Shown here one piece after another: positions 38,822 through 44,946 of a stretch of 44,946 nt of DNA. The notes under the pieces were generated by a model that searched no databases, had not been told where the DNA came from, and saw only the letters and a list, made by a program, of their open reading frames with translations. The stretch comes from Verrucomicrobiota bacterium (GTDB lineage: Bacteria; Verrucomicrobiota; Verrucomicrobiia; Verrucomicrobiales; Akkermansiaceae). Made by a program: the position numbers and the translations under genes. Each line of letters begins with the position of its first letter. Within the stretch, counting starts at the first letter, position 1. The stretch covers positions 1 through 44,946 of the forward strand of contig RDYP01000019.1 in assembly GCA_004293445.1 (NCBI GenBank). Reading direction: 5' to 3'.

Positions 38822-39712
38822 GAGCGGTTCGATCCCGATCACTTGCTCCAATCGATCGATCAATTTTTGGCGGAGTGGGCGGGCGAGTGTGGCGAGGCGC
38901 GCCTGTTCTTGTTCGTAGCTGCGACGTCCATCTGCGGTCTCGATCGGGATCGCCTGGAGCCCGAAGGCAGAGAGATCGTAGGGGCTGGCGCGCATGTCGA
39001 GATCACGGAGTTCCAAGGCGAGTTCGAAGCAGTTCAGCAGGAGATCCGAACCTGCCCAAGGCATCGCTTTGAAAGCCCATTTGTAGAGGTCCATGTTTGC
39101 GTGGACGCAGCCGGATTGCTCGAAGTCGGGGCGATTCACGAGGGTTGGCTGCAAGCGATTCAGCGTTTGTGCGTCGGCGTGGAAAAAGCGGAAGGCATCG
39201 AAATGCGAGCAGCGGATCGGGCGGGATTCGATGAGTGCGTCGATTTCTTCCTGAGGCAAACGCAGCGGGCTGATTTCGGCATGGCGGACTTGGGTGCCGC
39301 GGTAAACCATCGCCCATTCATGCAGTCCGTGGCAGGCGAGGATCGGCGGTCGGTCGCGTGTGGCGACAAGCAGTTCGCGCAGCCAACGAAGGCGGGTCTT
39401 CTGTTTTTCGCTGAGCAACGAAGGATCGGCGACGAGCGCGCGGCCGGTCGAGCGATAGGGCGCTTTCCGCCAACAAGCGGGCATGACGGGCGCGACCTCG
39501 AGGGCGGTGCCGACCGGTGGGTGCCACTCTTCCAGTTTCGCGAAGGAGAAGGGGTAATAGGTGAAGAGGAAGTCCTCGACCGGATGGGGTCGATGCGATG
39601 CGCGGCGGCTCCTCGCGGGGGCGGTCCAGCGTTCGGCGCGGGCACGATGCGCCGCGGCCCGGGATTGCCAGTCGGTGGTATCGAGCGCGTTCGCGAGGGG
39701 CAGATCAGTCAT
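38804..39712 (-). CDS. Conserved hypothetical protein (often misnamed 3-methyladenine DNA glycosylase)
   Basis: A 302-residue soluble protein. Near residues 43-65 HPVEDFLFTYYPFSFAKLEE, and later HGLHEWAMVYRG, with LPQEEIDALIESRPIRCSHFDAFRFF, match a family found in Actinobacteria and others. Databases sometimes label these 3-methyladenine DNA glycosylases; I see no helix-hairpin-helix glycosylase motif, so the label is doubtful. His, Asp and Glu residues in these blocks suggest an enzyme. It overlaps the prepilin peptidase gene tail to tail. Confidence 0.7.
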   Translation of the reverse strand: MTDLPLANALDTTDWQSRAAAHRARAERWTAPARSRRASHRPHPVEDFLFTYYPFSFAKLEEWHPPVGTALEVAPVMPACWRKAPYRSTGRALVADPSLLSEKQKTRLRWLRELLVATRDRPPILACHGLHEWAMVYRGTQVRHAEISPLRLPQEEIDALIESRPIRCSHFDAFRFFHADAQTLNRLQPTLVNRPDFEQSGCVHANMDLYKWAFKAMPWAGSDLLLNCFELALELRDLDMRASPYDLSAFGLQAIPIETADGRRSYEQEQARLATLARPLRQKLIDRLEQVIGIEPLSKGTC

Positions 39713-39840
39713 CGCGCGCTGAAAAAAGCACGGGGCCTTCGGGAATTCCAGCTTCGGCTGGTGGGTGGAACTTGCGCTCGTTTTTGGAAGTCCAGGTGGA
39801 TTGACGTCGGGGGTGAGGCGTCGATAGCGTTCGCGGCGTG

Positions 39841-40590
39841 ATGAAAAGAAGCACCGCCTCGATCCGTCCCGGAGGAGTCCTCCGCTGGTCTACTGCCTGC
39901 ATTCTCGCGGGAGTGGGTTTGAGCGCTTGTGACCGTGGCTATGTGGCGACGGAAAAAGACGAGCAGATCGCCGAGGTTGAGAAGCGGATCGATACGCTGG
40001 ACGCATCGAAGGCGACTTTGATGGCGGGCGAGGTCCCGAACAACTTTCACTTGGACGGGGTCGGCTATTATCATGCCGCCGCGCGTGATTTTTTCCCCCA
40101 TCGCTATGGTTTCGCCGATGAGCGGGGTTGGTTTGTCAACGGCACTTGGGAGTTGAATCCCGGGCCTGACGAAGTGGCCGCGAGTCGTCCCACGGCGGAG
40201 GCTTTGAAGCGGGTCGAGGCCGCGTTGGAAGCCGAGCGGCAGGAACTCGCGGGAGAGCCTGGCGCGGCGTCGACGGCCACCTCTCAGGGTCACGCCCACA
40301 GCCATGGTTTTGGGATGGGTAATGCGCTCATGATGTATTGGCTCCTCTCTGGAAATCGTGGCTTCTTTTCGCCGGGACCGGGTTTTCGGAATGCCGATGG
40401 GAGCGCGGCTTCCTGGCAGCGTTCGGTAGAAAATCAACGTGCGGCGGTGAATTCTCACGCAGCGGCGAATCCGGGTTATCGGCGCATGGTCGAGCAGAGT
40501 CGCGCGAGTGGCCGGATGGTCCGTGCGGGTGAATCCGTTCGGGGAGGTTTCGGTTCCAGTCGCAGCGGCGGATTTTCCTCTGGTAGCTGA
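39841..40590 (+). CDS. YgiB-like lipoprotein coupled to an ATP-grasp gene
   Basis: A 249-residue lipoprotein with a signal ending GLSAC (C30). The mature region begins with a helix (ATEKDEQIAEVEKRIDTLDA), has a hydrophobic GMGNALMMYWLLSGNRGFF stretch near 160-178, and ends in a Ser/Gly/Arg tail (RGGFGSSRSGGFSSGS). E. coli YgiB (DUF1190) has a similar layout, including a hydrophobic Met-rich segment and an RGGFG...SSRS-type tail, and it too precedes a glutathionylspermidine-synthase-like gene. Sequence identity outside these features is low. The stop overlaps the next ATG (TGATG). Confidence 0.7.
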   Translation: MKRSTASIRPGGVLRWSTACILAGVGLSACDRGYVATEKDEQIAEVEKRIDTLDASKATLMAGEVPNNFHLDGVGYYHAAARDFFPHRYGFADERGWFVNGTWELNPGPDEVAASRPTAEALKRVEAALEAERQELAGEPGAASTATSQGHAHSHGFGMGNALMMYWLLSGNRGFFSPGPGFRNADGSAASWQRSVENQRAAVNSHAAANPGYRRMVEQSRASGRMVRAGESVRGGFGSSRSGGFSSGS

Positions 40591-41723
40591 TGAAGTCGCC
40601 CATTCGTTTTGAATCGGGCAGTCCCCGCACGGGTTGGCAGCAGAGGGTCGAGGAGGCGGGTCTGCTTTGGCACGGTGCGGGCGACGAGCCTTATTGGAGC
40701 GAGGATCGTCATCTGGTGCTCACGCTCGAAGCTGCCGAGATTTTAGAGGATGCGGCCAACGAGTTGCATGCGATGTGCCTCGATGCCTGCGGCGAGATTG
40801 TCCGTCGCGACTGGTGGCATCGGCTTGCGATTCCCGAGGCGGCGATCGGGATGGTCCAGACCTCATGGCTTGCCGGGGATTCGGCTCTCTATGGGCGCTT
40901 CGATCTCGCATGGGATGGCAGCGGAAAGCCGAAGCTCTTGGAATACAATGCCGACACCCCGACTTCGCTGCTGGAGGCCGCGGTGATTCAGTGGCAGTGG
41001 CTCGAAGAGGTTGCGCCCGAGAGTGATCAGCTCAATTCGCTGCACGAGGCCTTGGTCGAGCGTTGGAAGATATTCCCCGAGCGGAGCGTGCATTTTGCCT
41101 GTGTCTGGGATCATCCTGAAGATCGGCAGACCATCGCCTATCTCGCCGAAACAGCGGAACAGGCCGGCAAGAGCGTGGAGTTACTGGACATGTCGGAGAT
41201 TGGATTTTCCGAGCAGGGAGAATTCACCGATCCGGCCGAGCGTTCGATCGAACGTCTCTTCAAGCTCTATCCTTGGGAGTGGATGGTTGAAGAACCGTTC
41301 TTCGCCGAAATCGGCCAGCAGCGCTCGCGGTTCACCGAGCCCGCTTGGAAGATGATGCTGTCGAACAAGGCGATTCTCCCGATCCTATGGGAGCTGAACC
41401 CCGGGCATCCTTTGCTTTTGCCTGCGGCTTACACGCGCGAGGGGCTGGGTGAGGTCGATCGCTGGGTGGAGAAGCCGTTCTTCGGACGGGAAGGAGCAGG
41501 CGTGGCCATCCATCAGCGTGGCAGCTCACTGCCGCCGCTGCCTTCTACCGCGCCAATCGTGTATCAGCAGCACACGCCTCTTTTTCGAGCGGGCGATCAG
41601 CACGTGGTATGGGGGCTTTGGATGGTCGGTGACGTGTGTCGCGGGCTTTCAGCAAGAGGTGATGTGTCGCCGATCACCGGAAACCTCAGCCGATTCCTAC
41701 CGCATCGAATCGAAGTCTCGTGA
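40590..41723 (+). CDS. Glutathionylspermidine synthase-like ATP-grasp protein (YgiC/YjfC type)
   Basis: A 377-residue protein. LAWDGSGKPKLLEYNADTPTSLLEAAVIQW is the family signature. The ATP-grasp part carries WKMMLSNKAILPILWELNPGHPLLLPAAY, WVEKPFFGREGAGV and TGNLSRFLPH. The amidase half of the bifunctional E. coli Gsp enzyme is absent, as in YgiC/YjfC, whose true substrate is not settled. It is translationally coupled to the upstream lipoprotein, suggesting envelope-linked work. Confidence 0.88.
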   Translation: MKSPIRFESGSPRTGWQQRVEEAGLLWHGAGDEPYWSEDRHLVLTLEAAEILEDAANELHAMCLDACGEIVRRDWWHRLAIPEAAIGMVQTSWLAGDSALYGRFDLAWDGSGKPKLLEYNADTPTSLLEAAVIQWQWLEEVAPESDQLNSLHEALVERWKIFPERSVHFACVWDHPEDRQTIAYLAETAEQAGKSVELLDMSEIGFSEQGEFTDPAERSIERLFKLYPWEWMVEEPFFAEIGQQRSRFTEPAWKMMLSNKAILPILWELNPGHPLLLPAAYTREGLGEVDRWVEKPFFGREGAGVAIHQRGSSLPPLPSTAPIVYQQHTPLFRAGDQHVVWGLWMVGDVCRGLSARGDVSPITGNLSRFLPHRIEVS

Positions 41724-41740
41724 ATCTCTCAAAAAACCTC

Positions 41741-41768
41741 TTGCACCCGCTTTCGATCGGACTACGGT
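41741..41768 (+). promoter_or_regulatory. Predicted promoter of the initiator tRNA gene
   Basis: TTGCAC at 41741-41746 and TACGGT at 41763-41768 are separated by 16 bases, about 30 bases before the tRNA 5' end. It fits a sigma-70 promoter, but it is only a sequence match. Confidence 0.4.
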
Positions 41769-41798
41769 GCCGCCCCGCACCGCAAGGTGCTTCACAAT

Positions 41799-41874
<76 letters not shown>

Positions 41875-41887
41875 TCTTTCTTTTGAA

Positions 41888-41901
41888 GGCGCAGTAGCGC
41901 C
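41888..41901. repeat. Perfect inverted repeat 3' of the tRNA
   Basis: GGCGC-AGTA-GCGCC, 5-bp arms around 4 bases, beginning 14 bases after the tRNA. The preceding CTCTTTCTTTT run is on the wrong side for a plus-strand terminator of this hairpin. It could be a recombinase or RNA-processing site. Confidence 0.45.
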
Positions 41902-41912
41902 GATGGGGGCTA

Positions 41913-41928
41913 ATAACCAATGGGTTAT
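41913..41928. repeat. Second perfect inverted repeat before the integrase
   Basis: ATAACC-AATG-GGTTAT, 6-bp arms around 4 bases, 11 bases after the first repeat. Dyad symmetry of this size is typical of a protein-binding site, possibly for the adjacent recombinase or a regulator of it. Confidence 0.45.
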
Positions 41929-41989
41929 GGGCCGCGGGTTGGGTCAGGTTGACTCCGTTCCCAGCGTCATGAATGAGGCTGGTGACAAA

Positions 41990-43288
41990 ATGGCGACAAA
42001 CCGCGGGGACGCGGCCACTCCAAGCCGCGCCAAGGGCTCCAGAGGGAAGGGGCCGTTCACCAAGGTGAAATTCGGGTCCGCGGCGGTTCCAATCTACCGC
42101 GCCGCGTCCGGGGAGCGGGTTCGTTTCACGATTTCGTATCACCGGGACGGCAAACGGCTGCGCCAGACATTTGCGGATCTTGCTGCGGCCAAGAAGGAGG
42201 CCCTGTTCGTGGCGCAGCGGATCCAGGCCGGCATGCAGCACGTGACCGACCTCAAGCCGCACGAGCGCGACAGCTTCAAGGCGGCGGAGGCGATGCTTGA
42301 GAAATCCGGCATCCCGCTGGTCGCCGCCGTGGAAGACTACCTGCGCGCCCGCGAGCTTGCCGGGACCGAATCACTCGCGGCCATGGCGGAGGAATACGGC
42401 AGGCACTTCAGGAAAGTGGTCCGCAAGTCCTCCGCGGCCGATGTGCTCAAGGAGATGCTCAAGCAGCGCGAGCAGGACGGTGCGAGCAAGGCCTACCTGC
42501 AGCTGCTGAAGACCACCCTCAACCGGTTCACGGAGAAATTCCCGGGCGATCTGGTGAATGTGGAGGCTCACCAGATCGACGCCTGGCTCCGCTCGCTCAA
42601 GGTGGCGCTCTGCACGCGGAATTCGATGCTGAGGTGCATCAAGATCTTCCTCTCCTTCGCCCGCAGCCGCAATTACCTGCCGGAGGATCGGAATACCGCC
42701 GCCCAGAACCTGAAAATTGCCAAGGTGGTCACCGACGACAAGGACATCTTCAAGCCGGAGCAGATGGCGAAGCTGCTCCACCATGCGCCGCCGGATTTGA
42801 TTCCGATTCTCGCCATCGGCGCATTCTCCGGGATCCGCATGGCCGAGCTGAACCGGATCAACTGGTCTGCCGTGGATCTCGACCGCCGGATCATCGAACT
42901 CCGCGCCGGCCAGGCCAAGACGGGTTCGCGCCGGGTGATTCCGATCACCGACAATCTCGCCGCGTGGCTTGAACCGCTGGAGAGAAAGGGGAGGGTGGTT
43001 CCTTCGGTCAAGGCCCACCACCGGGCTGTCGCGGCTCATGCCGCCGCCCTCAAGATCGAATGGCCGCGCAACGTGCTGCGCCATTCCTTCATCAGTTACC
43101 GCATCGCGATCGTGAAAAGCGCCGACCAGGTCGCCCTGGAAGCGGGCAACTCGCCCTCCATCATCTTCAAGAACTACCGGGAATTGACCACGGAGCAGGA
43201 GGCGGAGAAGTGGTTCGGGATTTTGCCCCAAGAGGGCCAGTCGGAAAGCCGGGCAATCGGGTCAAAGAAGAAGCGCCGCGGCAGGTGA
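41990..43288 (+). CDS. Tyrosine recombinase (phage-type integrase)
   Basis: A 432-residue integrase. The core-binding domain spans about residues 110-230 (helical, with ASKAYLQLLKTTLNRF). The catalytic domain has R283 in FSGIRMAEL, K310 in GQAKTGSRR, R364 in NVLRHSFISY and Y396 in FKNYREL. The usual His before LRH is Asn, and the GHS block reads GNS, so two of the six canonical positions differ. The C-terminus is basic (KKKRRGR). ATG 41990 lies about 12 bases after GAGG; ATG 41903 would add 29 residues. Location next to tRNA-fMet suggests an integrated element or a remnant of one. Confidence 0.88.
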   Translation: MATNRGDAATPSRAKGSRGKGPFTKVKFGSAAVPIYRAASGERVRFTISYHRDGKRLRQTFADLAAAKKEALFVAQRIQAGMQHVTDLKPHERDSFKAAEAMLEKSGIPLVAAVEDYLRARELAGTESLAAMAEEYGRHFRKVVRKSSAADVLKEMLKQREQDGASKAYLQLLKTTLNRFTEKFPGDLVNVEAHQIDAWLRSLKVALCTRNSMLRCIKIFLSFARSRNYLPEDRNTAAQNLKIAKVVTDDKDIFKPEQMAKLLHHAPPDLIPILAIGAFSGIRMAELNRINWSAVDLDRRIIELRAGQAKTGSRRVIPITDNLAAWLEPLERKGRVVPSVKAHHRAVAAHAAALKIEWPRNVLRHSFISYRIAIVKSADQVALEAGNSPSIIFKNYRELTTEQEAEKWFGILPQEGQSESRAIGSKKKRRGR

Positions 43289-43710
43289 CCTCGTCCCATC
43301 TCCGCGCCAAGGACGCCTGAGGGACGAGGAATGGTTTTCGCGAGGGGAGGGGATACCGGACTCCTTGTGCGAGTGGCACGTGCTCCTACGGGGCTCCAAA
43401 CGCTCAATTCGAGGGAGGGAAGGGGATGGTTGGGCGAGCCTGAAGTTCCGGCCGAATCGGAGTGATTCGGAGCCTTCGATGGCGTTGGTCCGATTCATGG
43501 CGTCGAGGAGGTTGTTTGTCGTCACCCCGGCGGCGGACTGTCTCCGTCAATGGATCCCGCGCCTCGTCCAGCAAGGCGTGAAGTTCATCCGATTGCTGCG
43601 CGCCCCGCTGCTGGTCCCGTGCCCGTGGGACGAGGCCTGCGCCCGCCTGCGCCTGATTTACGCGAGATCTTAGCCCTCAACTTTGGACACCGTTCTTACC
43701 TAGCTGGGAT
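43289..43710. other. Non-coding or degraded stretch after the integrase
   Basis: About 420 bases without a convincing gene. Open frames exist on both strands (for example plus 43365-43673) but have no recognisable domain or start signal. It contains one perfect inverted repeat at 43452-43470. It may be the eroded edge of the integrated element. Confidence 0.4.
43452..43470. repeat. Inverted repeat CCGAATC-GGAGT-GATTCGG
   Basis: Perfect 7-bp arms around a 5-base loop. There is no T-run on either side, so a terminator is unlikely. Confidence 0.4.
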
Positions 43711-44049
43711 TCAACATGACACCGCTTCCTTGATCGCGCGCACGAGTTTTTTTTCCAATAGATTCGGGGATGCTCCGCGCTCAGTCACGATCGTTATAAT
43801 TCTACAGGCAAACGGTGGACAAAATCGCGTTACCGCGCCATCGCTTCCAAATCGGGCGTCACAAATGATCGTCGAAGCCCTCGTCAGCGAGGAAAATAGA
43901 TTGGGATCCTGTTCGCTTATTCTGCTCAACACTTGCCGAATCTCATTAAAGTGATACGGCGATGCCACTAGGAGACAGCGCTCGACTCGCTTGGAAAGGA
44001 ATCTCATTGGCATCCAGCATGTGAGCCAACGAAGTGTGTTTCTGATCAT
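43711..44049 (-). CDS. Small unrecognised ORF downstream of the RHS gene
   Basis: A 112-residue product starting MIRNTLRWLTCWMPMRFLSK. It is the nearest gene 3' of the RHS gene on the same strand, 11 bases after its stop, the position where immunity proteins to RHS C-terminal toxins are usually encoded. Composition is lower in GC than the core genes. No family is recognised and the ORF may be a shadow; support is positional only. Confidence 0.4.
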   Translation of the reverse strand: MIRNTLRWLTCWMPMRFLSKRVERCLLVASPYHFNEIRQVLSRISEQDPNLFSSLTRASTIICDARFGSDGAVTRFCPPFACRIITIVTERGASPNLLEKKLVRAIKEAVSC

Positions 44050-44060
44050 CGCTCAAAGGG

Positions 44061-44946
44061 TTAGTTGCTCCACGGCGTCCACATTGCCGGACCGGGACAT
44101 TCTCCTTCTGCACACGATGTTTCGACGGTTCCGGATTCAAATACAGGTCCGTCAGAGAACCAGCTTTGCTCCTCACAGGATGTCCGCGTTCTTTCCATCA
44201 ACTCATACTCGTAAACGCATCGATTCTTTGTTGTTAGCAGGTCTTCCTCGCACTCGCAGGCACAAGAGTGCGACTCTTTCAGTCTAGTTCTAATGACGGC
44301 ATAGGTGACCGATCCAGTTGCGCCTGTCTTCTGTGTCAGGCAAAAGAATGCTCCTACGCCAGTCCAGAAAGGAGGAAGGCCTGGAGGCCGGATTCCGCCA
44401 CCTCCTCCACCGTGTCGACCACCATGGCCGCCCCCACCTCCACCAGGTCGATTGTCGGCTGGATTTGGGGAATTTTGCCGAGGATTGTTGGTTCTTTTAA
44501 TGTCCTGAAGGACTCTCTCAGAGGTTGGGGTCTTCGGGCACTTAACGTTCTCAGGACCCTTTTCGCTAATCTGGCCATATACGGACAAAGCAGAAATAAT
44601 CAGGGATAGAAAGTCTCTTCGGTCGATAAGCCCGTAAGCGTCGACTTCGTTAATTCCGTCATTCCCGACGAAGCCATAAAGGTTGAAACCGCCCTCATCC
44701 TCGATGGGATCCCTGCTTGGCCACCGGCCAGTTGTCGGGTGGTAATACCGGTAACCGTAATAGTAAAGTTGTGCGTTCGGGATTTCATTATCCAAAGACT
44801 TGGTGCTAAAACGATACTTGTTCGCCGTGGCGTGGGTGCCGGTGGCGACAAGGGTGTTGCCGAAAGCGTCGTAGCGGTAGCGGGCGAGGTTATTACCGGC
44901 GAGGTCGGTCACTTCGGTGACGTTACCGTTTCCGTCATAGTGGAAG
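44061..44946 (-). CDS. RHS-repeat protein, 3' end with variable tail, 5' end outside the window
   Basis: The frame is open to the right edge. RHS/YD repeats (YDGNGNVTEVTDLAGNNLARY, YDAFGNTL) are followed by the RHS-associated core: KYRFSTKSLDNEIPNAQLYYY, YRYYHPTTGRWPSRDPIED and GFNLYGFVGNDGINEVDAYGL. After the core comes a non-RHS tail of about 190 residues with a Gly/His stretch (GGGGGGHGGRHGGGGGG), a hydrophobic PFWTGVGAFFCL and a Cys cluster (HSCACECEED, then NRCVYEYE and ETSCAEGECPG). Such tails are often toxins, but this one matches none I know. Base composition is lower in GC than upstream genes. Confidence 0.82.
   Translation of the reverse strand, partial: FHYDGNGNVTEVTDLAGNNLARYRYDAFGNTLVATGTHATANKYRFSTKSLDNEIPNAQLYYYGYRYYHPTTGRWPSRDPIEDEGGFNLYGFVGNDGINEVDAYGLIDRRDFLSLIISALSVYGQISEKGPENVKCPKTPTSERVLQDIKRTNNPRQNSPNPADNRPGGGGGGHGGRHGGGGGGIRPPGLPPFWTGVGAFFCLTQKTGATGSVTYAVIRTRLKESHSCACECEEDLLTTKNRCVYEYELMERTRTSCEEQSWFSDGPVFESGTVETSCAEGECPGPAMWTPWSN

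Noticed and set aside
38804-39712. 3-methyladenine DNA glycosylase
   Set aside because: The name is attached to relatives in databases, but no glycosylase helix-hairpin-helix motif is visible.
43365-43673. 102-residue plus-strand ORF after the integrase
   Set aside because: It has no domain, no ribosome binding site and spans an inverted repeat; support is too weak.

Overview
The window looks like a chromosomal segment of a GC-rich member of the Verrucomicrobiota (Luteolibacter/Haloferula-like). The assignment rests on three things: the gene mix, an exact TGTTC-N4-GAACA LexA box (a form I recall as reported for this phylum) in front of an imuA-imuB-dnaE2 cassette, and several genes of lineage-restricted appearance. 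No 16S gene is present, so the assignment is an inference. Genes are dense, with many ATGA/TGATG stop-start overlaps.

Layout. 1-1740: a NERD-domain SF1-type helicase on the minus strand, running off the left edge. 1930-7326: an SOS mutasome cassette (LexA box, imuA, imuB, dnaE2). 7358-12408: a formylglycine-generating-enzyme homologue with both catalytic cysteines, a UMF1-type transporter, an FmdB zinc ribbon and two unrecognised envelope-type proteins. 12473-16947: the glycine cleavage genes gcvT, gcvH and gcvP, with a clear terminator between gcvH and gcvP. 16993-19389: a helical-repeat protein, a Nudix hydrolase and a small HTH/coiled-coil protein with its own terminator. 19615-23308 (minus): ftsY, a small lipoprotein, a beta-ketoacyl synthase-like protein with no canonical start codon, and a fusion of an L,D-transpeptidase domain to a SerB-like phosphatase. 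23556-28353: IF-1 with an Arg/Gly tail, scpA, an AsmA-like protein, metF and a six-EF-hand protein. 28367-33105 (minus): an outer-membrane barrel candidate, then tgt, yajC and a fused secDF. 33252-41723: an FAH-family hydrolase, purH, an SRPBCC protein, rsuA, a host-attachment-like protein, a prepilin peptidase with an inserted domain, and a lipoprotein/ATP-grasp pair that recalls E. coli ygiB-ygiC.

41799 to the right edge looks like the start of an accessory region. An initiator tRNA gene is followed by two perfect inverted repeats and a tyrosine recombinase. After about 400 bases with no convincing gene come a small ORF of different composition and the 3' end of an RHS-repeat gene with a Gly-rich, Cys-rich tail that continues off the window.

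The observations I rate highest are the L,D-transpeptidase/phosphatase fusion with no signal peptide, the queuine tRNA-ribosyltransferase whose three zinc cysteines are replaced, the SOS cassette with its exact operator, the RHS tail with its adjacent small ORF, and the unusual initiator tRNA next to an integrase. I did not find a complete new multi-gene defence system.
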